Notes: a model not told the origin generated them from the letters alone. Positions 15,457 to 24,802 are shown, counted from the first letter of the stretch. The stretch: DNA of 48,600 nucleotides from Alphaproteobacteria bacterium (GCA_023150455.1 JAKLKW010000013.1:1-48600), one strand, 5' to 3'. A program made the numbers and translations.

Positions 15457-16437
15457 ATGGAGATCCGGCATCTGCGCTATTTCGTGGCCGTCGCCGAAGC
15501 CCTGCATTTCGGCCGCGCCGCCCAGCGCCTGGGCATGAGCCAGCCGCCGCTGTCCAAGCGCATCGCCGACCTGGAGGACGCGCTGGGCTTGAGCCTGTTC
15601 GACCGCAGCAGCCGGCAGGTGGCGCTGACCCCTGCCGGCCGCGCGCTGCTGCCGAAGGCCCGCGCCGCGCTTCGCGCGTTCGAGCGGGCCGTGGCGACGG
15701 TGCGCGCGCTCGCGCCCGCGCGGTCGCGCCGCCTCAGCATCGCCTTTCCGCCCGACACGTCGCGCGAGGTCCTGCTCGAGCTGGTCGGCAGGCTCGCCGA
15801 GCGCAAGGCGGAGGCGCATCTCGCCGAGGCGACCACGGCCGAGCAGCGCCAGATGCTGCAGGCGGGCACGCTGGATGTCGGCGTGCTGCGCCATCCGTAT
15901 GATGGCCATGGTCTGTGGTCGTCGCCGCCCATGCGCCAGACGCTGGGCGTCGTGCTGCCCAGCGGCCACCGGCTCGCGCGGCAGGAGCGCGTCCGATTGT
16001 CCGACTTGCGGTCCGACGCGCTGGTGATGTTCCCGCGCGCCATGGCGCCGGGCCTCTACGACGAGCTGTTGAAGACCTGCCGCGCCGCCGGCTACCGCCC
16101 GGCGCGGGTCGAGCACGGCGTGCGCATGGCCGCGGGGCTGCTGGTCGCCAAGTCGGCGGCGAGCTTCGGCACGGAAGCCGCGTTCAAGGCGCTGGGAACG
16201 GCCGGTCAGTCCGGCGGCCTGACCTGGAAGCCGCTCGCGGGCGAGCCGCTCTGCTGGTGGACGTCGGTCGTCTGCCGGCGCGGCGACCGCGACGCGCTGA
16301 CGCGGGCGGCGATCCAGCTCGTCCAGCAGGCGTTGCAGCGGCACGACCACTGGGTGCCGGCGCCGCGGCCGGCCGCCGCGCGGCGGCGCCGGCGGTCGCC
16401 GGGCCGCGTCAGGCGAACCAGTACGTCAGGTGCGTGA
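15457..16437 (+). CDS. LysR-family regulator of the divergent hydroxylase operon
   Basis: The 326-residue protein begins MEIRHLRYFVAVAEALHFGRAAQRLGMSQPPLSKRI, a classical LysR winged helix-turn-helix, followed by a substrate-sensing domain (LSIAFPPDTSREVLLELV..., LDVGVLRHP). It is transcribed away from the transporter/ligase/hydroxylase operon, the usual arrangement for a specific activator responding to the pathway substrate or a CoA ester. The C-terminus ends in a short Arg-rich tail and overlaps the convergent RibD-like pseudogene by 29 bp. Confidence 0.9.
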   Translation: MEIRHLRYFVAVAEALHFGRAAQRLGMSQPPLSKRIADLEDALGLSLFDRSSRQVALTPAGRALLPKARAALRAFERAVATVRALAPARSRRLSIAFPPDTSREVLLELVGRLAERKAEAHLAEATTAEQRQMLQAGTLDVGVLRHPYDGHGLWSSPPMRQTLGVVLPSGHRLARQERVRLSDLRSDALVMFPRAMAPGLYDELLKTCRAAGYRPARVEHGVRMAAGLLVAKSAASFGTEAAFKALGTAGQSGGLTWKPLAGEPLCWWTSVVCRRGDRDALTRAAIQLVQQALQRHDHWVPAPRPAAARRRRRSPGRVRRTSTSGA

Positions 16438-17022
16438 CGTGGCGCGAATGCACCGCCGCGACCGGCTCGATCGTGCGCGGGCTCTCGATGGCGCCGTCGA
16501 ACAGGCCGCGGCCCGATCCCAGCAGCAGCGGCGCCAAGTGGATCGCTATCTCGTCCACCAGCCCGGCGCCGACGTATTGGCGGATCGTGTCGGCGCCGCC
16601 GGAGATGCGGACGTCGAGCCTGCCGGCCGCCTGCCTGGCGTGCTCGAGCGCGCTCTCGATTCCGTCGCTGACGAAATAGAAGGTGGTGCCGCCCGCGCGC
16701 ACCCAGGGGTCCCGCCTATGGTGCGTCAGCACGTAGACGGGTGCGCGGAAGGGCGGGTTGTCGGGCCAGCGGACCTCGCCTTCCTCGAACATGCGCTTGC
16801 CCATCACATAGGCGCCGGCGCGGGCGAAGACCTCGCGCACGATCGTATCGTCGCTGTTCGTCTCGCCGCCCGCCATGCCCAGCCGCTCGCGGAACGCAGC
16901 GAGCCCGAACACCCATCATGGATGTACGTGCCCCGGTCGCCCAATGGATTCCCGGGTCCGGCATGCGGACCGGCAATATAGCCGTCGCGCGACAGGCCGA
17001 CGTCGACGAAGACCTCGGTCAT
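16409..17022 (-). pseudogene. Frameshifted RibD C-terminal/dihydrofolate-reductase-like gene
   Basis: The first part, from ATG 17022 (with AAGGA upstream), reads MTEVFVDVGLSRDGYIAGPHAGPGNPLGD...YIHD. The second part continues in another frame as WVFGLAAFRERLGMAGG ... GAYVMGKRMFEEGEV and ends ... HLTYWFA at 16409. Together they cover a complete RibD_C reductase-like protein of about 200 residues. Losing one base near 16916-16917 explains the break, since restoring it gives IH-x-WVFGLAAFR. Either the gene is inactivated or the base is a sequencing error; both halves are otherwise undamaged, favouring a recent event. Confidence 0.8.
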
Positions 17023-17067
17023 GGGGTGATCCTTCATGGTCGCGCGCGGGCGTCACACTAGGGCGTC

Positions 17068-17090
17068 ATGCCCGGGCTTGTCCCGGGCAT
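17068..17090. repeat. ATGCCCGGG-CTTGT-CCCGGGCAT palindrome
   Basis: Perfect 9-bp arms around a 5-base loop. The core is a common alphaproteobacterial intergenic repeat. It lies between the RibD-like pseudogene and the M24 gene. Confidence 0.75.
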
Positions 17091-17196
17091 TACGAGGTGG
17101 GGCGCCTGGGATGCGCAGCGACACGCTCGCACGTTGACACGGCGTGCGGTCGTTGCAGACTGGTCCCGGAAGTCTCGGCCAGGGGAATCACCGGGG

Positions 17197-18378
17197 ATGA
17201 GCACGGTCGATCGCGCATCGCGTGCGGACAGCAGGCCGCCGGGCAAGGGCAGCCTCGCGGCGTTCGACGCCGCCGAGTATCGCCGCCGCGTCGCCTGGCT
17301 GCAGCGGCGGATGCGGGAGAAGGGGGCGGCGCTGCTGATCGCGGACGCGGCCGAGTACCTCGCCTACCTGGCGGGATTCGACATCTCGACCACGATGTAC
17401 CGCGCCTGCCTGGTGCCGGAGTCGGGCGATCCGGTCATGGTGCTGCGCGTGCTCGACGAGGGGCCGTTCCTGGAGACGACCTGGCTCTCGGAGCACGTCC
17501 CGTTCCGCGACTTCGACGATCCCGTCGCGGTGGTCGCCCGGACCATCGCGGCGCGCGGCCTGGCGAAGGCGCGGATCGCCGTCGACCTGCAGTCGCACTC
17601 GCTGACCGTGCGCGGCTTCGAGGCGCTGAAGCGCGCCCTGCCGGACGCGGCGTTCGTCGACATGTCGGACGACCTCATGCAGATGGGGCTGGTCAAGTCC
17701 GCGGCGGAGATCGAATGCCTCCGGCGCGCCTCGGCGATCGTCGACGCGGTGATGCTCGAGACGATCGAGGCCGCCGAGCCCGGCATGACCGAGCGCGAGA
17801 TGCAGGCCATCGCCGCGGCCGGCTTCGCCCGGCACGGCGCCGACCAGGCGCCGGTCGGCCCGGTCACGTCCGGCACGGGCGAGAACTTCCTGCACGGGCG
17901 CACGCACGACCGGCCGATGCGGAACGGCGACATCCTGCATCTCGAGCTGATCCCGCGCTATCGCGGCTACTCGGCCCGGCTGATGCGCTCCACCGTGCTG
18001 GGCGGCCCGAGCGAGGCTCAAGCTCGCGTCGCCCGCCAGCTCGCCGCCATCCAGGACCGGCAGTTCCGGGCGATGAAGCCCGGCGCCGCCGCGCGCGACG
18101 TCGACGCCATCGCCCGCCAGGGCGTGCTCGACGCGGGCCTCAGGCCGAGCTACGACAACATCACCGGCTACACGCTCGGCTACTATCCGCTCAGCACGCC
18201 GCGCTCGAGCAACTTCCACCGCGCCTTCCTGCCGAGCGCCGGCTGGACGCTCGAGGACGGCATGGTGTTCCACATGTACATCTCCGCCCAGGGCCTCGCC
18301 TTCAGCGAGACCGTGCTGGTCACGGCCGACGGCGCCGAGCGCCTCACGCGGCTGGAGCGCAAGGTGTTCGCGCGTTAG
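17197..18378 (+). CDS. M24 (creatinase/aminopeptidase P) family protein lacking the metal site
   Basis: A 393-residue two-domain protein with a creatinase N-terminal domain (YRRRVAWLQRRMREKGAALLIA) and a pita-bread C-terminal domain. Where metal peptidases have Asp-Asp-His-Glu-Glu ligands, the visible residues are changed: LELIPRYRGYSARLMRST replaces the two-Asp strand, GYTLGYY replaces the His motif and HMYISA replaces the Glu-Pro strand. Only the last Glu (FSETVL) remains. It is therefore more like metal-free creatinase than Xaa-Pro aminopeptidase. The ATG at 17197 has AGGGGA upstream; an ATG at 17068 would translate the palindrome and has no family support. The substrate is unknown. Confidence 0.8.
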   Translation: MSTVDRASRADSRPPGKGSLAAFDAAEYRRRVAWLQRRMREKGAALLIADAAEYLAYLAGFDISTTMYRACLVPESGDPVMVLRVLDEGPFLETTWLSEHVPFRDFDDPVAVVARTIAARGLAKARIAVDLQSHSLTVRGFEALKRALPDAAFVDMSDDLMQMGLVKSAAEIECLRRASAIVDAVMLETIEAAEPGMTEREMQAIAAAGFARHGADQAPVGPVTSGTGENFLHGRTHDRPMRNGDILHLELIPRYRGYSARLMRSTVLGGPSEAQARVARQLAAIQDRQFRAMKPGAAARDVDAIARQGVLDAGLRPSYDNITGYTLGYYPLSTPRSSNFHRAFLPSAGWTLEDGMVFHMYISAQGLAFSETVLVTADGAERLTRLERKVFAR

Positions 18379-18413
18379 CGCCCCTTCGGCGCGGCGCAGT
18401 CGCGTTGAATTCT

Positions 18414-18516
18414 TCTCTCCTTCCTTTCCCTTCGTGGCTCAACTTCGAAAAGGTCAACCACGAAGGCAGGCCCTTCGTCAGGCTCAGGAGTCACGAAGGG
18501 AAGAGGAAGAAGGAAA
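18414..18516. repeat. CACGAAG-family palindromic repeat, copy 4
   Basis: Lies between two convergent genes. Imperfect arms CTTCC(T)TTCCCTTCGTG (18420-18436) and CACGAAGGGAAGAGGAAG (18492-18509) enclose CTTCGAAAAGGTCAACCACGAAGGC, the same centre as the other copies, plus the CCCTTCGTCAGGCTCAGG block shared with copy 3. It could act as a bidirectional terminator. Confidence 0.75.
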
Positions 18517-18543
18517 GGATGCTACGGCCTTCGGCCGCTTGCT

Positions 18544-19350
18544 CTAATTCCGCTTCCTTGGCTCCACGTCGAGTCTGGCGACCGCGCCTTCGAGCTCCGG
18601 CCTCGGCGCCGGGTAGAGCTGCATCACCAGCGGGTCGTGGCCGGGGATGATGTGGTCGGGCGAGTCCGCCAGGCGCTCGACCTTGCGGAAGGCCTGGATC
18701 ATGTCGCCGAGGTGGTAGGCGGTGGTGAACAGGCGGTTGGTGCGCATGTGCTCGTAGTAGTGGCTGGCGTCCGACGCCAGCACCATCCAGCCGCGGCGCG
18801 TGTGCACGCGCACGACCTGCAGCCCCGCGGTGTGGCCGCCGGTGAAGTGGACCGACACGCCGGGCGCCAGCTCCTCGTCGCCGTCGTGGAAGGCGACCCG
18901 GCTCCTGAAGTTGAGCCTGACCATGCCGACGATGTCCTCGGGCTCGAAGCTGTGGCCGAAGAACGGGTAGGCCATGTTGCGCCCGGTGGCGTAGCTCATC
19001 TCCTTGTCCTGCAAATGGAAGCGCGCCTGCGGGAACTTGTCGAAGTTGCCGACATGGTCGTAGTGCAGATGCGTCAGGATCACGTCGGTCACGGCGTCGG
19101 CCCTCAGGCCGACGAGGTCGAGGCTCTTGGCCGGGCAGCGCAGATGCCTGCGCTTGCGCTGGGCGGCCACTTCGGCGGTGAAGCCGGTGTCGACCACGTA
19201 GTGGCGCTCGGCGCTCTTGATCACCCAGGTGAAGTAGTCCATCGGCATCGGCGCGTCGTGCGGATCGCCGCCGATGAAATGGTCGGTCCGCCGCGCGTCG
19301 CGCGTCGCGTAGCGGATCGCGTAGACCTCGTACTCGGGCAAGGCGGCCAT
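18544..19350 (-). CDS. Metallo-beta-lactamase-fold hydrolase, N-acyl-homoserine-lactonase family
   Basis: A 268-residue MBL-fold protein with THLHYDHVGN (H94, H96, D98, H99), a further His in FTGGHTAGL, Asp in ASDAS and His in IIPGHDP, so the dinuclear zinc site is complete. Sequence order and length fit the AttM/AiiA lactonase branch, which opens lactones such as acyl-homoserine lactones or gamma-butyrolactone. No signal peptide is present. The gene is divergent from the dehydrogenase gene at 19532 and convergent with the M24 gene. The physiological lactone is unknown; a role in the neighbouring catabolic operon is as likely as quorum quenching. Confidence 0.85.
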   Translation of the reverse strand: MAALPEYEVYAIRYATRDARRTDHFIGGDPHDAPMPMDYFTWVIKSAERHYVVDTGFTAEVAAQRKRRHLRCPAKSLDLVGLRADAVTDVILTHLHYDHVGNFDKFPQARFHLQDKEMSYATGRNMAYPFFGHSFEPEDIVGMVRLNFRSRVAFHDGDEELAPGVSVHFTGGHTAGLQVVRVHTRRGWMVLASDASHYYEHMRTNRLFTTAYHLGDMIQAFRKVERLADSPDHIIPGHDPLVMQLYPAPRPELEGAVARLDVEPRKRN

Positions 19351-19531
19351 CGCGCTTCCTCCGTCCTCTCGCGTTGCCGCGAACCCTATTCCAACCCTGC
19401 GTCGATCGCCACCTGACCAAATCGCTATTTCTGTTATGCGTCGCGTGGGAATGCCCGCGCGCGCGGGCCGGTCCTATAGTCGGCAAAGAAGCATAAGATG
19501 CCGGGATCACCCGGCTCGGAAGGAAACGTCG

Positions 19532-20437
19532 ATGGCAGGACCGGTTCTCGGATTCGTCGGACTCGGGCGCATGGGCGGGCCGATGTCGTCGCGGCTGATG
19601 GACGCGGGCTATCAGCTCTCGGTGTTCGACACCAATCCCGAGGCGATGAAGCCGCTGCTCCAGCGCGGCGCCACGGCGGCGAGATCGCCGGCCGAGGTCG
19701 CGTCGTCGTCCGAGATCGTGCTGATGAGCCTGCCGACGCCGCCGGTCGTGCAGGCCGTGGCGCTGGGCGAGAACGGGCTGGCGCACGGCGCGGCGATCCG
19801 CACCGCGATCGACCTGTCGACCACGGGCCCGGGCGTGGCCAAGGTCGTCGCCGAGGGCCTGGCGCCGCGCCAGGTGACCTGGGTCGACGCGCCGGTCAGC
19901 GGCGGCATCGCCGGGGCGGTCAAGGGCACGCTCGCGGTCATGGTGTCGTGCCCGAAGGCGACCTTGGGCACGGTCGAGCCCATCCTCGAGAACTTCGGCA
20001 AGCTGTTCTTCACCGGCGAGAAGCCCGGCCTGGCGCAGGTCGCCAAGCTCGGCAACAACCTGCTCGCCGCCGCCGCGCTGGTGGTGTCGTCCGAGGCGCT
20101 GGCGATGGGCACCAAGGCCGGCATCGATCCCAAGGTGATGATCGACATCATCAACGCCGGCAGCGGGCGCAACAGCGCCACGCAGGACAAGTTCCCGCGC
20201 TCGATCCTGCCCGGCACGTTCGATTTCGGCTTCGCCACCGGCCTCTCCTACAAGGACGTGCGCCTGTGCGTCGACGAGGCCGAGGCGCTCGGCGTGCCGA
20301 TGGTGGTCGGCGCGGCGGTGCGCCAGATGCTGGCCGTCACGCAGGCGAAGTTCGGCGCGAACTCCGACTTCACCTCGATCGCCAAGGTGGTCGAGGAATG
20401 GGCGGGAGTCGAGATTCGCAGCCGCAGCGGCAATTGA
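19532..20437 (+). CDS. 3-hydroxyisobutyrate-dehydrogenase-family NAD(P)-dependent oxidoreductase
   Basis: A 301-residue beta-hydroxyacid dehydrogenase with GFVGLGRMGGPM for NAD(P), DAPVSGGIAGAVKGTLAVMV for substrate and the catalytic lysine K172 in KLGNNLL. Family members oxidise 3-hydroxyisobutyrate, tartronate semialdehyde and related 2- or 3-hydroxyacids. GGAAGGAAA precedes the ATG at 19532 by a proper distance. It is the first gene of a plus-strand operon and is followed after 8 bp by the MmgE/PrpD gene, so the two probably act in one pathway on an acid imported by the Liv-type transporter. Confidence 0.88.
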   Translation: MAGPVLGFVGLGRMGGPMSSRLMDAGYQLSVFDTNPEAMKPLLQRGATAARSPAEVASSSEIVLMSLPTPPVVQAVALGENGLAHGAAIRTAIDLSTTGPGVAKVVAEGLAPRQVTWVDAPVSGGIAGAVKGTLAVMVSCPKATLGTVEPILENFGKLFFTGEKPGLAQVAKLGNNLLAAAALVVSSEALAMGTKAGIDPKVMIDIINAGSGRNSATQDKFPRSILPGTFDFGFATGLSYKDVRLCVDEAEALGVPMVVGAAVRQMLAVTQAKFGANSDFTSIAKVVEEWAGVEIRSRSGN

Positions 20438-20445
20438 GGCCGGCG

Positions 20446-21831
20446 ATGGGCACGGCTCGCGACACGACCGCGCGGCTGGTCGCGCGCGCGGCGCTCGCGA
20501 CGGATCTCTCGCGCCTGGCGCCCGAGGCCGTCGCCAAGGCCAGGCTCTGCCTCATCGACTTCCTCGCCTGCGCGTTCGAGACGGGCGAGCTCGAGTGGAG
20601 CCGGCAGGCGCTCGCGGTCACCCGCCGCGTCGCCGGGGGCGCGCCGGTGATCGGCACCGACGCGACGGCGCATCCGGCCGACGCCGCCTTCGCCAACGCG
20701 GTGCTCGGGCACGGCCTCGTGCGCGAGGACATGCACACCGGCAGCATCAGCCATCTCGGCATCGTCGTCTGGCCGAGCCTGCTGGCGCTGGCGCACCAGG
20801 CGCGCTGCCCGGGCGCCGATTTCCTCGCCGCCGCCGTCGTCGGGTACGAGGCGGGCGGGCGGATCGGCCGCGCCCTGTTCGACGCCGAGCTCGCGCGCCT
20901 GTTCCGGCCGACCGGCCTCACCGGCCCGATCGCCGCCGCCGTCGCCGGCGCGCGGATGCGGCGCCTGGGCGAGGACGAAGCGACGCACGCGCTCTCGCTC
21001 GGCGTCAACACGGCGCTGGGCCTGAACCAGTGGCCGCATTCCGGCGGCAGCGAGATGTACCTGCATCCCGGCTTCGCCGCGCGCAACGCCGTGACCGCGG
21101 TCGAATTGGCGCAGGCGGGCGTCTACGCCTCCGAGGACATCCTGGAGGGCGAGGCGGGCCTGTTTGCCGCCTATCGCCGCAAGGCCCCGCGCGGCGACGT
21201 CGCGCTGTTTCCCGACGACCGGCCCGAGATCCTGTCGGTCTATTTCAAGCCGGTGCCGGCCTGCAACTACGCGCAGACCGCCTGCCAGGCGGCGCTGCAG
21301 GTGGCCGCCTCGCTGGGCGACAGGCGCCGCGACATCAGGTCGGTCGCGATCCGCGTGTCGGACGCGGCCATGCGCTACCCGGGCTGCGACTTCGCCGGCC
21401 CGTTCGAGCGCGCGCTGCAGGGCAAGATGAGCATCCAGTACGTCGCCGCCGCGGCGCTGGCGCGCGGCGTGGCGGAGGAGAAGAACTACCAGAAGCTCGA
21501 CCAGCCCGAGATCCTGCGCCTGGTTCGCGCGACCACGCTCGGGACCGACGCCGGCTTCACCGCCGCCTATCCCGGCCGGCAGGGCTCGGAGGTCGCCGTC
21601 GTGCTCGGCGACGGCACGCGCGTCGCGCGTCGCGTCGAGGACGTCATCCCGGCGACCGCCGACGAGGTGCGCGCCCGCTTCCGCCGCTCCGCCGCCCGGC
21701 GCGTCGGCGAGGCGCGCGCGCTCGCGATCGAGGCCGCGATCGACCGGCTCGACGAGGCCGGCGACGCCGGCAGCATCGCGGCGCTCTGCTCCACCGCCGC
21801 GCCCGATGCAAGGCGCCTGGCATCCGACTGA
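20446..21831 (+). CDS. MmgE/PrpD-family protein
   Basis: A 461-residue protein with family landmarks LIDFLACAFETG near the start, NAVLGHGLVREDMHTGSISHLG (the H/D-rich active-site region), LHPGFAARNAV, and FKPVPACNYAQTACQAAL. Relatives include 2-methylcitrate dehydratase, cis-aconitate decarboxylase and many uncharacterised (de)hydratases, so a dehydration or decarboxylation of a polycarboxylate is plausible. The gene is 8 bp behind the dehydrogenase gene. It is followed by a 240-bp gap before the transporter genes. Confidence 0.87.
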   Translation: MGTARDTTARLVARAALATDLSRLAPEAVAKARLCLIDFLACAFETGELEWSRQALAVTRRVAGGAPVIGTDATAHPADAAFANAVLGHGLVREDMHTGSISHLGIVVWPSLLALAHQARCPGADFLAAAVVGYEAGGRIGRALFDAELARLFRPTGLTGPIAAAVAGARMRRLGEDEATHALSLGVNTALGLNQWPHSGGSEMYLHPGFAARNAVTAVELAQAGVYASEDILEGEAGLFAAYRRKAPRGDVALFPDDRPEILSVYFKPVPACNYAQTACQAALQVAASLGDRRRDIRSVAIRVSDAAMRYPGCDFAGPFERALQGKMSIQYVAAAALARGVAEEKNYQKLDQPEILRLVRATTLGTDAGFTAAYPGRQGSEVAVVLGDGTRVARRVEDVIPATADEVRARFRRSAARRVGEARALAIEAAIDRLDEAGDAGSIAALCSTAAPDARRLASD

Positions 21832-21955
21832 CGCGGGCCGGAGGACCCGCGGGGCCGCGCCGAAGAAACAACGAACGATCAGGGAGGTTCGAAGCTTGCA
21901 TTTCATCGGCTGCGTTAGGTCGCTACCGCCGCTCCCGAGAGGACGCCAAACCCGG

Positions 21956-22000
21956 TCCCCCCTCCCCTTGCGGGAGGGGGTTAGGGGGAGGGGGGACACG
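21956..22000. repeat. C-rich/G-rich palindromic repeat
   Basis: CCCCCCTCCCCTTGCGGGAGGGGGTTAGGGGGAGGGGGG-type sequence with a stem CCCTCCC/GGGAGGG around TTGC and a second G-run able to pair with the same C-arm. It occupies the gap between the MmgE/PrpD and LivH-type genes. Confidence 0.65.
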
Positions 22001-22071
22001 ATGGGAGAGACCCCGCAAACTCGGCCGCATGATGCGCGCGGCACCCGGCACGCGGAGCGCGCCGCGCCGTG

Positions 22072-23019
22072 ATGATGCTCGAGAACTTCCTCCAGGCGCT
22101 GACCGCGGGCATCCTGGCGGGGTCGATCTACGGGCTCATGTGCGTCGGGCTGGCGCTGATCTTCGGCGTCATGCGCGTGATCAACTTCGCGCAGGGCGAC
22201 TTCATGATGCTCGGCATGTACGCCGCCTACTACCTGTTCGCGGCGCTCGGCGTGCAGGCGACCTTCGGCGACAACCTCGGCCCCTATGTCGCGGTCGGCC
22301 TGGCGACGCCGCTCCTGTTCGCCTTCGGCTACGTGATCCACCGCGTGCTGGTCTCGCGCGTCACCGGCGCGCGCACGGCCGCGCTCGAGGGCGAGGGGCA
22401 CTACGCCCAGCTCATCCTGACGCTCGGCATCGCGCTGATCCTGCAGAACGGCGGGCAGATCCTGTTCGGCTCGGTGCTGGTCTCGGTGCGCACGCCGCTG
22501 TCGAGCAGCGCCTGGGAGATCGGGCCGCTGTGGGGCGACTTCGTCAGCGTCTTCGTCAACAAGTCGCGCGGCATCGCCGCCGTGGTGTCGGTCGCGACGA
22601 TCGCGGCGCTGGCGCTGCTGATCGCGCGCACGCGCCTCGGCAAGTCGCTGCGCGCCGCGGCCGACAATCCCGAGGCCGCGACCTACATGGGCATCGAGGT
22701 CGACCACGCCTACCGCATCGCCTTCGGCCTCGGCGCCGCCATCACCTCGGTCGCCGGCGGGCTCTTGGCGACCAACTACCCGTTCCAGCCGCATATCGGC
22801 CTCGAGTACGTCATCGTCATGTACGCCGGCGTCGTGCTCGGCGGCATGGGCAGCATCATCGGCGCCTTCTGGGGCGGCATGGCGATCGGCCTCGTGCAGC
22901 AGCTCTCGACCCTGGTGCTGCCGACGCAGCTGCAGAACGCGGCGATCTTCGTCGTGTTCCTGCTGATCGTGTTCCTGCGGCCGCAGGGCTTCTTCGGCCG
23001 CGTGGTCGAGAGGACGTAG
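22072..23019 (+). CDS. livH: Branched-chain amino acid-type ABC permease, LivH family
   Basis: A polytopic protein of about 315 residues with the LivH signature GLMCVGLALIFGVMRVINFAQGDFMMLGMYAAYYL and the cytoplasmic loop RTRLGKSLRAAADNPEAATYMGIEVD. LGGMGSIIGAFWGGMAIGL and LRPQGFFGR close the domain. It builds one half of the membrane channel with the LivM domain encoded next. ATG codons at 22072 and 22075 and a GTG at 22069 compete and none has a strong ribosome site; 22072 is chosen. The next gene begins 3 bp after its stop. Confidence 0.9.
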   Translation: MMLENFLQALTAGILAGSIYGLMCVGLALIFGVMRVINFAQGDFMMLGMYAAYYLFAALGVQATFGDNLGPYVAVGLATPLLFAFGYVIHRVLVSRVTGARTAALEGEGHYAQLILTLGIALILQNGGQILFGSVLVSVRTPLSSSAWEIGPLWGDFVSVFVNKSRGIAAVVSVATIAALALLIARTRLGKSLRAAADNPEAATYMGIEVDHAYRIAFGLGAAITSVAGGLLATNYPFQPHIGLEYVIVMYAGVVLGGMGSIIGAFWGGMAIGLVQQLSTLVLPTQLQNAAIFVVFLLIVFLRPQGFFGRVVERT

Positions 23020-23022
23020 ACG

Positions 23023-24802
23023 ATGCCGGCGCTGCGCTCGCTGCTGCCCGTCCTCGCGTTCGCCGCCGTCTATGCGGCGATCGCGCTGGTGGTGACCAAC
23101 AACTACTACCAGCTCATGCTGACGCTGGTGCTGGTGTGGGCGATCTTCGGCCTGTCCTGGAACGTCCTGAGCGGCTACACCGGGCTGGTCTCGTTCGGCC
23201 ACGCCGCCTTCTTCGGCATCGGCGCCTACACGACGGCGCTCGGCCAGATCTATTTCGACGTCTCGCCGTGGTTCCTGATCCCGGTGGCGGCGGCCTTCGG
23301 CGCGATCGCCGGGCTCCTGATCGGCTTCCCGACCTTCCGGCTGCGCAGCCACTACTTCGCGCTCGCCATGCTCGCCTACCCGCTGGCGCTCTACTACGTG
23401 TTCGAGTGGCTGGGCTACCAGGAGATCACCCTGCCGATGAAGCGCGAGAACGCCGCTTCCTACATGCAGTTCGCCGATCACCGCGTCTACACGCTGGTCG
23501 CGCTCGCCATGCTGGTGGTGGTGATGCTGGCGACCAGGATGATCGAGGGCTCGCGCTTCGGCATGGCGCTCCTGGCGATCAAGCAGAACGAGGCCGCCGC
23601 CGAGGCGGCCGGCATCGACGCGCTCGCCTGGAAGCTCCGGGCGATCACGGTCAGCGGCGCCATCGGCAGCGCGGTCGGCGGCTTCTATGCCGTCGTGCTG
23701 CTGGTGGTGACGCCCGTGTCGGTGTTCGGCATGCTGGTCTCGGCCCAGGCGCTGACCGTCACGATGTTCGGCGGCGTCGGCACGGTGTGGGGACCGGTGA
23801 TCGGCTCGGCCGTGCTGATCCCGCTGGCCGAGACGCTGCAGGCGCATCTGGGCGCGCGCTTCCCCGGCATCCACGGCGTGATCTACGGGCTCGCCATCGT
23901 CGTCGTGATCCTGGTGGCGCCGGAGGGCGTGTTCTGGAAGGCGCGCGACCACCTGCGCCGGCGCCGCCCGCTTCCGGCGGCCGATGCCGGCCCGGCCCCG
24001 GCGCCGCTGCCGGCCCTTTCGCCGCTTTCGGTTGGGGCGGCCGCGAACGACCCGGCGCCCGCCGCGCGGGCCGAAGCCGGCCGCGTGCTGCTCGAGGTGC
24101 GCGGCCTCACGAAGAGCTTCGGCGGCCTGCGTGCCGTGCAGGACGTGAGCTTCCAGGTCCGCGAGGGCGAGATCCTCGGCATCATCGGGCCGAACGGCGC
24201 CGGCAAGACCACGGCGTTCAACCTGCTCAACGGCTTCCTCAAGCCCGACGCCGGCGAGGTGCTGCTCGACGGCACGAGCATGGTCGGCCGCAAGCCGCAC
24301 GCGCTCAGCGCCGCCGGCGTCGGCCGCACCTTCCAGATCATGCGCCCGTTCCCGCGCATGTCGGTCGCCGACAACGTCGTCGTCGGCGCCTACGTGCACG
24401 CGCTGACCGACGCCGAGGCGCGGCGGTCCGCCGCCGAGGCGATCCGGCGCGTGGGCCTCGCCGCCGTCGCCCAGCGGCTCGCCGGCGGGCTCACGACCAA
24501 GGAGCTGAGGCTGATGGAGCTGGCCCGCGCGCTCGCCGGCAAGCCGCGCATCCTCCTGCTCGACGAGACGCTCGCCGGCCTCGGCCAGGCCGAGGCGGCC
24601 GAGGTGATCCAGGTGATCCGCTCCCTGGCGGGCCAGGGCGCGACGATCGTGATCATCGAGCACACGATGCACGCCATGGTGCGGCTGGTCGACCGCTTCG
24701 TCGTGCTCGACCACGGCGCCGTGCTGGCGGAAGGCGCGCCCGAGGCGATCACGCGCGACCCGCGCGTGATCGAGGCCTATCTCGGCAGGAAGTGGAGCGC
24801 CC

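Noticed and set aside
17068-17196. N-terminal extension of the M24 protein from ATG 17068
   Set aside because: It would translate the ATGCCCGGG palindrome and a basic stretch not seen in the family. ATG 17197 has a ribosome site and a typical start.
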